Virus record (IMG/VR): IMGVR_UViG_3300038760_000055
Location: 1 to 42,075 of that record
DNA length: 42,075 bases
Strand: one strand, 5' to 3'
Source: a virus
Shown here: piece by piece, positions 30,846 to 38,216 of the stretch
Numbering within the stretch: the first letter of the stretch is position 1
How the letters are laid out: the number at the start of each line of letters is the position of its first letter
Made by a program: the position numbers and the translations under genes
The notes under the pieces: model-generated
Told to the model about the DNA's origin: nothing
Database searches by the model: none
Seen by the model: only the letters and a program-made list of their open reading frames with translations

Positions 30846-31219
30846 CACTCATCACCCCCAATACCCGTGGGATGCATCCCCAGCCGCAGCGGCATGACTG
30901 CCTGAGCCTGCACAGCGTCGTGTGCGGGCTTGGCGGCGATGACGGCGTCACGGGCAGCCAGCAGGGAGCGGAGGGCTTCCCGCTTGGCCTCCGGTGTGGT
31001 GGCGGCGGCGTAGCGGCGCTCCAAGTCCGGGAGGTTGGGGCAGGTGGCGACCACCGCGTCGTTGTGGGCGCGGAGCCACCGGAGGGTGGTGAAGTGGAGG
31101 CGGTGCACTACATCAGCCACGAGGTCGTCATGGCACTCGCCTGCATCAGGTCCGGTGCGGTAGCCGACCACGTAGCCGGCCAACCACGCGTCCAACTCGG
31201 AGGCGTGGGGGAGGGTCAT
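30845..31219 (-). CDS. small hypothetical protein, LDAWL family copy 2
   Basis: The 124-residue protein starts at ATG 31219 (ATGA overlap). ELDAWLAGYVVGYR, a central LRWLRAHND helix and KREALRSLLAARDA match the product of 20070-20351 in order. It has an extra C-terminal tail AQAVMPLRLGMHPTG. It lies just upstream of the DpdA-like gene. Function unknown; the duplication implies an advantage. Confidence 0.65.
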   Translation of the reverse strand: MTLPHASELDAWLAGYVVGYRTGPDAGECHDDLVADVVHRLHFTTLRWLRAHNDAVVATCPNLPDLERRYAAATTPEAKREALRSLLAARDAVIAAKPAHDAVQAQAVMPLRLGMHPTGIGGDE

Positions 31220-31509
31220 GGCGTCTCCAGAGCCGCAACAAAGGCGGGATCGTTGGTGGTGGCGAAAACGCCGGGGGCTACCTCGGGAAGAGGCGGCAGG
31301 TTGACGAAGCGTGGGCAGGGCACCTTCCACTCACGGCACAGGGCAACCACACGGCCACCTTGTCCAGGGGTGGTGACGGCTGGCGCGTGGGTGCGGACGA
31401 TGGCGTGGCGGCGGGCCTTCTGCAGCAGCTCAGCCTCGCGGGCGCGTTGCCGGTCCCAGTGGTCTCCCTCGGCGGCGGTGGAGAAGCGGCCGGTGGTGTC
31501 GCGGCTCAT
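31216..31509 (-). CDS. small hypothetical protein
   Basis: This is a 97-residue protein with ATG 31509 in an ATGA overlap. The N-terminal half is charged and helical (DHWDRQRAREAELLQKARRH); the C-terminal half has CREWKVPCPRF and a Pro-rich segment LPPLPEVAPGVF. No family recognised. Confidence 0.55.
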   Translation of the reverse strand: MSRDTTGRFSTAAEGDHWDRQRAREAELLQKARRHAIVRTHAPAVTTPGQGGRVVALCREWKVPCPRFVNLPPLPEVAPGVFATTNDPAFVAALETP

Positions 31510-31772
31510 GGTTGGGACTCGTTGGAGTTGGCGGCATCGGTGAACGCTTCGCGTAGGGCTGCGCGGCACTCGGTGAGTTGGCTGTTGCGTTCTGCCAACA
31601 GCGCCTCCAGATGCGCGATCTCCCGCATATTCTGAGGCACAGTCCCAGCGGGCGCCACATCCACGTCGCCATGCAGCCACGCCTCTACCCGGCGCAGGTT
31701 GTCCCGCGTCCCGGTGAGGGTGATGGTCTCGGATCGGGTGTCCACCTCGGAGACGGTTAGGCGGGCGCTCAC
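31506..31772 (-). CDS. small hypothetical protein
   Basis: This is an 88-residue protein starting at GTG 31772 (GTGA). An N-terminal beta part (TVSEVDTRSETITLTGT) is followed by a helix (IAHLEALLAERNSQLTECRA) suited to coiled-coil pairing. Function unknown. Confidence 0.55.
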   Translation of the reverse strand: MSARLTVSEVDTRSETITLTGTRDNLRRVEAWLHGDVDVAPAGTVPQNMREIAHLEALLAERNSQLTECRAALREAFTDAANSNESQP

Positions 31773-32215
31773 GCTACACCTCCAACGTGCAAGCAGACGA
31801 GGCGCAGGGCTTCCGCGTCTACCCAGCGGGAGCCGTCAGGGAGAAGTCGAGGGCCGTTGGGGTCGAGGTCGGCGAGGGCGGGAACGGCTACACCGTTGGT
31901 GCAAGTCACCCTGCGCGACCAGCGCTTTTTGTCAGCACGAAAACCCCACCGCCCGCTATGGGCGTGCATCCAAGGTCCTGGGGCATCAATGGCCATCTGC
32001 TCAGCCAACCACCACGCCGCGTGCGCCCGCCCGGTTTCGTCCTCCAGGTCGAGGGCGAGTTCTGTGAGCATGTACCAGTGTGGCCCACAAAGCGCGGTAG
32101 GAACGGTTCCGGTGCCGAGTTCTGACACAACCAACACCCGTTGGGGGAGGATAGCCCACACAGGCGAGCCGAGCCGCAGCAGGCCGGGGAGCGTGCCGGG
32201 AAGGGTGAGGCTCAC
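31769..32215 (-). CDS. hypothetical protein
   Basis: This 148-residue protein starts at GTG 32215 with GGGAGGTGCAGC upstream. It has two conserved-looking parts: CGPHWYMLTELALDLEDETG followed by HAAWWLAEQMAID, and a C-terminal LPDGSRWVDAEALRLVCLHV. The region contains a Cys/His pair but no clear motif. Function unknown. Confidence 0.6.
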   Translation of the reverse strand: MSLTLPGTLPGLLRLGSPVWAILPQRVLVVSELGTGTVPTALCGPHWYMLTELALDLEDETGRAHAAWWLAEQMAIDAPGPWMHAHSGRWGFRADKKRWSRRVTCTNGVAVPALADLDPNGPRLLPDGSRWVDAEALRLVCLHVGGVA

Positions 32216-32235
32216 GCTGCACCTCCCTTCTCCAA
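32212..32235 (-). repeat. linker repeat family 3 (copy at 32454-32477)
   Basis: A 24-base sequence holding codons for LEKGGAA, a GGGAGG Shine-Dalgarno and the GTGA stop/start is identical at the ends of two adjacent genes. Relatives (GGTGCGGCGTGAG) occur at 33214-33226 and 34304-34316 on the plus strand. Confidence 0.8.
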
Positions 32236-32457
32236 AACCGGTCGCGCCAGCAGCTCGGCGAGGTTGTGGTGTTCGAGGCGGTAGCCGTGGGCGAGGGTAT
32301 AGCCGTCTTCGTGCAGGTCGTAGCCGATGACTTCGGAGCCTTGCACGTCAGGCCATTGCGCCTCGTCCAAGTCCTCACAGAAGGCGTCGAGGCCAAGGGT
32401 GCCAAGCATCAGCGCGATAGGTCGATGATCTGGGGTGAGGAGGACGGTGATAATCAC
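32212..32457 (-). CDS. small hypothetical protein
   Basis: This is an 81-residue protein starting at GTG 32457 (GTGA overlap with the regulator). It is acidic, alpha/beta (VIITVLLTPDHRPIALML...). It ends LEKGGAA; those last codons, together with the following start, form a 24-base sequence that also ends the upstream gene exactly. Function unknown. Confidence 0.6.
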   Translation of the reverse strand: MIITVLLTPDHRPIALMLGTLGLDAFCEDLDEAQWPDVQGSEVIGYDLHEDGYTLAHGYRLEHHNLAELLARPVLEKGGAA

Positions 32458-32702
32458 GCTGCACCTCCCTTCTCCAAGCGGGTTGCATCTTCCAATGCGG
32501 CCCAAGGGATGCTCAGCACGTCGCAGATCAGCACAGCCTCCGCCAGTTTGAGGGGGCGGCTACCCTGCTCCAAGCGCTGCACAGTGTGGAGTGGCCAGTC
32601 CATCGCGGTGGCCAGGTCTTGCTGGGTCCAACTCGTTGTCGCGCCGTCTACGAACTTCTGAGCTCGGTGGCGTTGGATGAGTTGGGGAACGGTCATGCTC
32701 AT
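32454..32702 (-). CDS. XRE-family helix-turn-helix regulator
   Basis: This is an 82-residue protein. Residues ~26-51, TQQDLATAMDWPLHTVQRLE, form a Cro/C1 helix-turn-helix. The start is ATG 32702 with ACAGGAG upstream; a second ATG two codons on is possible. It is the first gene of the leftward operon and faces the rightward operon, so it probably represses or balances one or both promoters in 32703-32838. Confidence 0.75.
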   Translation of the reverse strand: MSMTVPQLIQRHRAQKFVDGATTSWTQQDLATAMDWPLHTVQRLEQGSRPLKLAEAVLICDVLSIPWAALEDATRLEKGGAA

Positions 32703-32838
32703 GGTGTCGGCTCCTGTTGACCTGTAGAGCATAGCGCGTTGCGTTGTCGGTGTGCATGTTTTTTTGCGTGGCTGCACTTTTATTGTGGACAGCACCCATA
32801 GGACTCAGTAGAGTAGAGACATCGAAAGGGAGAGAAAC
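32703..32838. promoter_or_regulatory. divergent early control region
   Basis: Leftward: TATGCT within CGCGCTATGCT, with TGCACA 17 bases upstream, is a plausible promoter for the regulator. Rightward: AAAGGGAGAG lies before the ATG at 32839, and the AT-rich stretch GTTTTTTTGCG and TTTTATTGTGGAC lie further up; no confident -35/-10 pair. A T7 run at 32759-32765 is the lowest-GC spot nearby. This is the natural place for operators of the XRE protein. Confidence 0.5.
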
Positions 32839-33087
32839 ATGCGACCAACCAGAATCGAAACCGGCGACCCCCGCCGCCCCACCGTTGAGGCCGCGCCCTA
32901 CGGCTTTGAGCCTTGCCCCTGCTGTGACGGCGAGGGCTGGGTGATGACCAACGGCTCCAAGCCTGACCGCTCCGTGGGGTGGCTGGGTGAGGACTCCGTA
33001 GCCGAGGACTGCGGCAACTGTGAGCGCGGCTACGTGGCTGTGGAGACGCCGCCTCCTGTGGGTGTGCGGGCTGAGGTGGCGGCATGA
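32839..33087 (+). CDS. small zinc-finger protein with DnaJ-type repeat
   Basis: This is an 82-residue protein. CPCCDGEGW matches the CxxCxGxG repeat of DnaJ zinc domains, and CGNCERGY is a second, degenerate copy, together enough for one zinc ion. The rest is Pro-rich. It is the first gene of the rightward operon, with AAAGGGAGAGAAAC-ATG. Such single fingers occur in many phage early genes; the partner is unknown. Confidence 0.65.
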   Translation: MRPTRIETGDPRRPTVEAAPYGFEPCPCCDGEGWVMTNGSKPDRSVGWLGEDSVAEDCGNCERGYVAVETPPPVGVRAEVAA

Positions 33088-33224
33088 CCCGCCGCACGGC
33101 AGAACTGCCCCTGGACCTGACCCTCTCCGAGCTGTGGGGCGTCTTCCGCGGCGCCTGCACGGGGCTGGTTGGGTTGTACGCCCTCGACCTGGTGTGGTCG
33201 TGCATCTTGGGAGGTGCGGCGTGA
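33084..33224 (+). CDS. 46-residue hydrophobic small protein
   Basis: ATG 33084 overlaps the preceding stop (ATGA) and the TGA at 33222-33224 overlaps the next GTG. The peptide MTRRTAELPLDLTLSELWGV and following GACTGLVGLYALDLVWSCIL suggests a membrane-associated helix. Codons are consistent with neighbours and both junctions are tightly coupled, so it is a real though tiny gene. Function unknown. Confidence 0.65.
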   Translation: MTRRTAELPLDLTLSELWGVFRGACTGLVGLYALDLVWSCILGGAA

Positions 33225-33607
33225 GCTTCGACATTGACCCCGGCACCCTTCCCCCTCTCACCGGTCCCGGCGTGGTGGCTGGCTGGTACGTCCTGCGCCC
33301 CATGACCGGCGTGGGCGTCACTGGCTGGGCCTTGGACATGGTGCCCGCCGACAGCACCGCCACCCCGAACGGGGACGATGTGCCCGCCGTGGCTGGGTTG
33401 TGGGTTTCCCGCTCCGGTCTCCGCACCAGCGCTATTGACGGCGAGTGCCCCAGCGACCTGCTCACCGCGTGGGAGCGGCTGCGCGTCAGCATCACCCACC
33501 GGGCCAAGTTCGACTCCGAGCCCATCACCGAGGCTTGGCTGTTGAAGCGGCTGCGTGAGCTCAACCTACACCCCACATCCGTGCGCGACGCGCAGGAGAC
33601 GACATGA
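33221..33607 (+). CDS. hypothetical protein
   Basis: This is a 128-residue protein from GTG 33221 with GGAGGTGCGGC upstream. It is mixed alpha/beta with a Gly/Pro-rich N-terminal half and a helical C-terminus (ITEAWLLKRLRELNLHP). It is coupled to the ERF gene by ATGA. No family recognised. Confidence 0.65.
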   Translation: MSFDIDPGTLPPLTGPGVVAGWYVLRPMTGVGVTGWALDMVPADSTATPNGDDVPAVAGLWVSRSGLRTSAIDGECPSDLLTAWERLRVSITHRAKFDSEPITEAWLLKRLRELNLHPTSVRDAQETT

Positions 33608-34314
33608 ACCACTCCGAGTCCATCGGGAACATCGCCAGCGCCATCGGAAAGGTGGTAGCTGAGTGCGGCTACGTGGCGTCGGACGCCACCAACACCTTCC
33701 ACCGGTACAGCTACCTCAGCGACGAGAAGCTCTTGGGCCACGTCCGGGGCAGCATGGCAAACAACGGGCTGGCCATCGTGCCAATGACCGTCTCCTACGA
33801 AAAGGAGGAGGTCAAGACCGCCAAAGGCAAAGCCGAAGTACTGATCACCACCACCACCACCTTCCTGCTCTCGCATAGTAGCGGGGAGTGGATGCAGGTC
33901 CAGTGCATCGCCATGGGCCAGGACAGCGGCGACAAAGGACCGTACAAGGCAGCCACGGGGGCGCTCAAGTACGCGCTGCGGCAGGTGTTCTTGATTGCCA
34001 CTGGCGACGATGCGGAGAAGGAGAGCCAAGAGGCGCGCCAGTCCGAAGAGGATGCGCGGCGTGAGCGGCTGGGGCTTGACGACAAGGGCCACACCTTGTG
34101 GTTCCGCACCTCGGGACGGGCTTGGATTGGCGCGCAGCTCGGCGGCGTCAAGGTCAAGATGGACGACGTGTCTGCGTGGTCGGAGTCGCTGGGGCGTCCT
34201 CGTCTGTCCGGCATGGAGGAGGCGCGGGTGCGCAATCTGGTAGCCCTGCTCATCACCCCGGACTCGGATGTGCGACGTGCGTTTGACGCGTGGCTCAAGG
34301 GCGGTGCGGCGTGA
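33604..34314 (+). CDS. erf: ERF-family single-strand annealing protein
   Basis: This is a 236-residue protein. The ERF signature is clear: FHRYSYLSDEKLLGHVRGSM with MANNGLAIVP, then AMGQDSGDKGPYKAATGALKYALRQVFLIATGDDAE. ERF proteins form rings on single-stranded DNA and anneal complementary strands, here helping recombination-dependent replication and genome circularisation. The RusA resolvase and the SSB are its likely partners. The C-terminal ~80 residues are a separate helical tail ending KGGAA, whose codons hold the next gene's ribosome site. Confidence 0.9.
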   Translation: MNHSESIGNIASAIGKVVAECGYVASDATNTFHRYSYLSDEKLLGHVRGSMANNGLAIVPMTVSYEKEEVKTAKGKAEVLITTTTTFLLSHSSGEWMQVQCIAMGQDSGDKGPYKAATGALKYALRQVFLIATGDDAEKESQEARQSEEDARRERLGLDDKGHTLWFRTSGRAWIGAQLGGVKVKMDDVSAWSESLGRPRLSGMEEARVRNLVALLITPDSDVRRAFDAWLKGGAA

Positions 34315-34523
34315 GTCGCGTGTACATCGTCTACCACACCGTCACCCTCGGCAAGTCCCGCGTCCGCGTCCGAGTGGTTGGTGAGACCTGGCGGGTGGTC
34401 GCGGTGGTCGTGGGGCGCGTTGGGCTGGGTGGACTGGAAGCTGAGCGGCATGTCGCCGGGAAGCGTGAGGAGATCGCGGCGTTGCTGCGAGAGGCGGGGC
34501 ACATCCCCGAGGAGGAGAACTGA
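34311..34523 (+). CDS. small hypothetical protein
   Basis: This is a 70-residue protein from GTG 34311 (GTGA). An N-terminal Val/Arg-rich beta segment (YIVYHTVTLGKSRVRVRVVG) is followed by a helical C-terminus (AERHVAGKREEIAALLREAG). Function unknown. Its stop overlaps the next ATG. Confidence 0.6.
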   Translation: MSRVYIVYHTVTLGKSRVRVRVVGETWRVVAVVVGRVGLGGLEAERHVAGKREEIAALLREAGHIPEEEN

Positions 34524-35011
34524 TGGAATGGGACCTGGAAGACCTGATCAAGGCACTCAGGGCGTACCCCGCCGACCACCCCAGCCCCGTGACGTGGGAG
34601 CCATGCTCGCACCGATGGGACTACAGCCAGTTGGCTTTCGTGGTGACCTACGAAGCGGGCACCGTTGGCGACCTGCTGGCGAAGGCTGAGGAGGCGAACG
34701 GCGCCACATACGAGGGCTACAAGGGCGGCGACAACCTGATGGACCTCAAGACTGAGGTGTTCGCCACGAACTGCCACAGCGAATGCGGCAGCCCCATCGG
34801 GCCCCACCTCCTCCGCGCGTGGCTTGGCCCGGTGCCGGTGGTGCTGCCGGAAGGGTGTAGGGTTGATGGTGATGAACGGTGCTTTGTTGATGACGGCGCC
34901 ATAGTCTCCTGGGTTGCTGGCGGCCTGCTCATTGAGGCTGGGCGGCCAGTCCGGGTTGGCGTAGGACCCAAAGTCCTTCACTGGCTCCGCACGGGCGAGG
35001 TGACGCCGTGA
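34523..35011 (+). CDS. hypothetical protein
   Basis: This is a 162-residue acidic protein starting TGATG. An N-terminal helix ([20 protein letters not shown]) precedes a mixed domain with [13 protein letters not shown] and strands near the C-terminus. No motif recognised. It is part of the single-strand DNA handling operon. Confidence 0.6.
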   Translation: MEWDLEDLIKALRAYPADHPSPVTWEPCSHRWDYSQLAFVVTYEAGTVGDLLAKAEEANGATYEGYKGGDNLMDLKTEVFATNCHSECGSPIGPHLLRAWLGPVPVVLPEGCRVDGDERCFVDDGAIVSWVAGGLLIEAGRPVRVGVGPKVLHWLRTGEVTP

Positions 35012-35070
35012 CCCCCGGACAAGCATACGCGGCGGCAATCGTCGCGCACTACGAAGGAGAGAGAGCATGA
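35008..35070 (+). CDS. 20-codon minicistron between two genes
   Basis: GTG 35008 overlaps the upstream TGA, the frame reads [20 protein letters not shown], and its TGA overlaps the ssb start (ATGA). The codons for EGERA contain the ssb ribosome site. It fits a coupling device, or a tiny gene remnant. Confidence 0.5.
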   Translation: MTPGQAYAAAIVAHYEGERA

Positions 35071-35483
35071 TCAATAAGGTAATCCTGGTAGGCAACCTCG
35101 GAGCAGATCCCGAGATGCGGACCACTGGCGGGGGTATGGCTGTGGCCAACCTGCGCATCGCAACCACCACCCGCAAGAAGGGGCAGGACGGCACCTGGGA
35201 GGACGCTACGGAGTGGCACGCGGTGGTGTGCTTCGGCAAGACTGCGGAGAACGCGGGCAAGTACCTGTCCAAGGGTCGGCAGGTCTACGTGGAAGGGCGG
35301 CTGCAGACGCGCAAGTGGCAGGACAAAGAGGGCAAGGACCGCTGGTCTACCGAGGTCGTCTGCAACGAGCTGAAGTTCCTCGGCCAGAAGGAGGGCGGCG
35401 GTGGCCAGCGTGGGGGTGGCTACGGCGGCTCAGGTGGCGGCTACGGCGGTGGCGGCAACGACGACATCCCATTCCAGATGTAG
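35067..35483 (+). CDS. ssb: single-stranded DNA-binding protein
   Basis: This is a 138-residue OB-fold protein. The opening [20 protein letters not shown], then [22 protein letters not shown], then [11 protein letters not shown] are the classic SSB blocks. The tail is Gly-rich and ends DDIPFQM, an acidic tip like the bacterial DDIPF with two extra residues, used to recruit partners. It protects single strands at forks and during ERF annealing. GAAGGAGAGAGAGC-ATG start. Confidence 0.93.
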   Translation: MINKVILVGNLGADPEMRTTGGGMAVANLRIATTTRKKGQDGTWEDATEWHAVVCFGKTAENAGKYLSKGRQVYVEGRLQTRKWQDKEGKDRWSTEVVCNELKFLGQKEGGGGQRGGGYGGSGGGYGGGGNDDIPFQM

Positions 35484-35492
35484 GAGCTCAGC

Positions 35493-35759
35493 ATGAAGAT
35501 CATGACAAGCAAAGACCATCCCAGAGCCTTTGCAGTGGAGTTGACTCCAACGGAACTCATGCAGGCCGTCAACGCCTACGTGGCCAGCGTTGGCCGCGGC
35601 GGTGGCCTTCCTGCAGGTGAGGGTGGCGCCAATTGGGAGATGAGCAAAGTTGGCGATGGGACCTCTACCTATACTCAATTTATGATTGTGGGTACCCCCG
35701 TTGAAAGCCCAGCGTATGAGGCCGAGATGGCTGCATTCAAGGCAGCCCTGACCGCTTGA
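35493..35759 (+). CDS. small hypothetical protein
   Basis: This is an 88-residue protein with TAGGAGCTCAGC-ATG. A helical first third (LTPTELMQAVNAYVASVG) is followed by a beta region. No motif; it follows ssb by nine bases and is probably co-transcribed. Confidence 0.6.
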   Translation: MKIMTSKDHPRAFAVELTPTELMQAVNAYVASVGRGGGLPAGEGGANWEMSKVGDGTSTYTQFMIVGTPVESPAYEAEMAAFKAALTA

Positions 35760-35768
35760 CGTGACCAC

Positions 35769-35792
35769 GGCGCCTCGCTTCGGTGGGGCGCC
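35769..35792 (+). terminator. strong hairpin with UUCG loop after the ssb pair
   Basis: GGCGCC pairs with GGCGCC, continued by U-G, C-G, G-U and C-G pairs to a TTCG loop, about ten pairs in all. It begins ten bases after the stop at 35757-35759. No U-tract follows, so partial termination or mRNA protection is as likely as a stop. Confidence 0.5.
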
Positions 35793-35816
35793 CAAATGAC
35801 GCCAAGGGAGAGAGCA

Positions 35817-36368
35817 ATGACTGAAGACGCACCAACTGAGATCCCAACGCTATGGGCTCAGGCGTGGGAAGCCTACAGCCGCAACGGCAACAGGCGGGAC
35901 ACGATGGCCGAACTGCACATCGGGGCAGCCGTGCTCCGGCGCAGGCTGAATGGCTATGCTGATCTCACTGGGGAGACCCTGCCAGCACCCAGGCAAAAGC
36001 CCGCGCCAACGCTCACCCAAAAGCATATCGACACATGGGAGTGTGTGGGTAGGCTGGGCAACTACAACGACGCCGCTGTGGAACTGGGTGTACACCTGAA
36101 TGAGGTACGGCGCCGACTCAAAGCGTACCGTCACCACAAGGGGCTGCCGAAAGACGCACGCCCATCCCCACCAAGACCACGGCAGGACCGCAAACCCACA
36201 CGGAGCAGGACAGTGGATGAGCGCTTGGACGCTATGCTCGTTGAACTGGAGAGGGCCCGGAGAGATGGAGACCGGGACGCGGAGACCACCACCCTTGCGG
36301 CCATGCACCGGCTGGAGCGCAGCGTGTACGGCTATGGCTTTGACCGCATCCGGAGGAAGGCCAAGTGA
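35817..36368 (+). CDS. two-repeat helix-turn-helix-like protein
   Basis: This is a 183-residue protein starting at ATG 35817 after AAGGGAGAGAGC. Two similar helical units, NRRDTMAELHIGAAVLRRRL and NYNDAAVELGVHLNEVRRRL, each look like a small helix-turn-helix. A basic linker and a C-terminal domain (DERLDAMLVELERARRDGDR, then MHRLERSVYGYGF) follow. The next gene has one such unit and the same C-terminal domain. A DNA-binding role is likely. Confidence 0.65.
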   Translation: MTEDAPTEIPTLWAQAWEAYSRNGNRRDTMAELHIGAAVLRRRLNGYADLTGETLPAPRQKPAPTLTQKHIDTWECVGRLGNYNDAAVELGVHLNEVRRRLKAYRHHKGLPKDARPSPPRPRQDRKPTRSRTVDERLDAMLVELERARRDGDRDAETTTLAAMHRLERSVYGYGFDRIRRKAK

Positions 36369-36733
36369 GCGCACCACTCCCCCACGCCGTCACCGTCACC
36401 CGCGCCGTGGAAGCGTGGCACGCCCTGAGCGAGCACGGAGAGCACACTGCAGCGGCGGCAGCACTGGGCACGACTCACGCCACCCAGAGCAGTCGGTGCC
36501 GCACCTACCGAAAGTTGCACGGGCTACCCAAGACCGCCAAGCCGTGGGACCCGTCCGGGGTGCTGAACCTGATCTGTCCCAGGAAGGACCCGCGCCTGGC
36601 TGATGTGGCGTTGGACACGCTGCTGGCGTTGCTCGAGCATGCGGAAGGCAACGGAGAGGACGAGCTGGCGCTGCATGTCCGGCGACACCTGCACCGGTTG
36701 GAGGCGCGGGTGTACGGGGCTGGGTGTAAGTGA
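36365..36733 (+). CDS. paralogue of the preceding helix-turn-helix-like protein
   Basis: This is a 122-residue protein from GTG 36365 (GTGA). One repeat unit, GEHTAAAAALGTTHATQSSR followed by RKLHGLP, and a C-terminal domain (LDTLLALLEHAEGNGEDELA, then LHRLEARVYGAGC) match the upstream protein. It appears to be a shortened tandem duplicate. Last gene of the rightward operon; it ends one base from the convergent sulfatase gene. Confidence 0.65.
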   Translation: MSAPLPHAVTVTRAVEAWHALSEHGEHTAAAAALGTTHATQSSRCRTYRKLHGLPKTAKPWDPSGVLNLICPRKDPRLADVALDTLLALLEHAEGNGEDELALHVRRHLHRLEARVYGAGCK

Positions 36734-36734
36734 C

Positions 36735-38216
36735 CTACCGGCTTCGGCTACCCAGTGGTGCGCGTACTTCGTTGAACCAGGCTTCACCGCTCACGTCATC
36801 CTCGCGGCTGAGCTCTTCCAAGCCATCGACCTGCACCGTCAGGAACTGCTCCCCGTGGTTGGTACCGTTGTCGTAGTACCGGAGAGACTTGGAGTAGCCC
36901 GCCCCGTCCGGACAGATGAACGCCTCTTGGCGCGAGGTGGGGTCAGCGGTGTTGACGACCCAGGCGCAAGCGTAGAGCTCCGTGCGCCCCATCTGCGGCT
37001 CTCCCATGAGCAACGGCACGGACAGGTCAACGCCATCCACGCCAGCCGGAACAGGCACCCCCGCCAGTCCTGCGAGGGTTGGGCCCACGTCCATACCGGA
37101 GAAGAGACCGGGGTAGACGAATGGCTCGGAGTCTCCCTTGACCGCCGGCCACTTGAAGGCCACGGGGATGCGGATCGCTTCTTCGCGTAGCCCCGTCTTG
37201 AACCATAACCCCCGGTCCCCGGCGTACTCGCCATGGTCGCCCATCACGCAGAGCAGGGTGTCATCGGTCACCAACTCATCCACGATGGTTTGCAGCAGGC
37301 TCTCCACGTAGGCAATCGTGCCCATGTACCGGGCGATGAAGAGACGGTAGTGCTCGTCCGTGGCGCTGCTCATGCCGCGCAGGGTGAAGAGGTAGTCATC
37401 CACCACGTCAACCCCTACGGCCTCGCGGGGGTGCATCAGGGCCAAGTCCACATCAGCAGGGTCTACCAGGTCATAGAAGCGCTGCGGCACGTTGAATGGG
37501 TAGTGCGGCTTCAAGAGGGAGATGTGAGCCAACACGGGGGTGCCTGCGGCCCGTTGCGCGGTCACCCAGTCCACAGCCGTGTCCACCATCACCGAGTCCT
37601 GACACACGTTGTCATCGGTGCGCACCTTGCTCCGCATCCCTCGTCCGGTATAGCCCTCCATGGTGGTGAATAGAGGGTCATCCGTCGAGTCGTAGTAGTT
37701 GCCAGCGAATCCAGCCCCACCCCCTGCGGACACGGCCGCGCTCTGGACTGCTCCCCAGTCGGAACTCTGCGCGGAGAGCAGGCGGTCAAAGCCGTAGTTC
37801 CCATCCTCCTCGGTGCCCATGGTGTGCATCTTGCCGAAGCTGCCGGTGGCATACCCAGCGGCTTGGAACCATGCCGGGAAGCACTCCGTGGCTGGCTCTA
37901 CCAGCGTGATCCCGTTGTTGAACTGGCCGTGATGCTGCACCGAGAGAGCCGTCATCATCGACGCGCGAGCTGGCGCGCACGACGGGAAGGTGCAGTAGCC
38001 TTGTGTCTTGCTCTCCATGAGCTCGGCAAGCAGCGGGATCTCTATGCCGAGGTCCTGCATGGCTTCAAGAAGTGGCCCCTCCAGAAAGCGGCAGGACTGC
38101 TCGTCCAGGACAACCCAGATCACGTCCGGGCGTCCGGCTGCTTGGCGCGCTGCGAGGCGTTCACCTGCGGTGTTGAAGGCTACGGTGAGGGCTGCGTCTA
38201 CGGCGGTTCTAATCAT
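36735..38216 (-). CDS. sulfatase (arylsulfatase family) encoded by the phage
   Basis: The 493-residue protein has all main sulfatase marks: PDVIWVVLDEQ with Asp38, the formylglycine site CAPAR (Cys80 to Arg84) within PSCAPARASMMTAL, GKMH (128-131), PHYPF (237-241), GDHGE (326-330) and FKTGLREEAIRIP around Lys340. Cys80 would be oxidised to formylglycine by a host enzyme. There is no clear signal peptide; the N-terminal helix is only mildly hydrophobic. GGGAG lies seven bases before the ATG. Sulfatases remove sulfate esters from glycans or small molecules. In a phage it could unmask a sulfated surface polymer, be a virion enzyme, or serve host sulfur metabolism. Its own promoter region lies upstream. 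Confidence 0.88.
   Translation of the reverse strand: MIRTAVDAALTVAFNTAGERLAARQAAGRPDVIWVVLDEQSCRFLEGPLLEAMQDLGIEIPLLAELMESKTQGYCTFPSCAPARASMMTALSVQHHGQFNNGITLVEPATECFPAWFQAAGYATGSFGKMHTMGTEEDGNYGFDRLLSAQSSDWGAVQSAAVSAGGGAGFAGNYYDSTDDPLFTTMEGYTGRGMRSKVRTDDNVCQDSVMVDTAVDWVTAQRAAGTPVLAHISLLKPHYPFNVPQRFYDLVDPADVDLALMHPREAVGVDVVDDYLFTLRGMSSATDEHYRLFIARYMGTIAYVESLLQTIVDELVTDDTLLCVMGDHGEYAGDRGLWFKTGLREEAIRIPVAFKWPAVKGDSEPFVYPGLFSGMDVGPTLAGLAGVPVPAGVDGVDLSVPLLMGEPQMGRTELYACAWVVNTADPTSRQEAFICPDGAGYSKSLRYYDNGTNHGEQFLTVQVDGLEELSREDDVSGEAWFNEVRAPLGSRSR

Noticed and set aside
32560-34092. Long minus-strand frame of 510 codons
   Set aside because: It lies antisense to the ERF gene and the four small genes before it. 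Its protein is Pro/Arg/His-rich low complexity without a ribosome site, typical of a GC-rich shadow frame.
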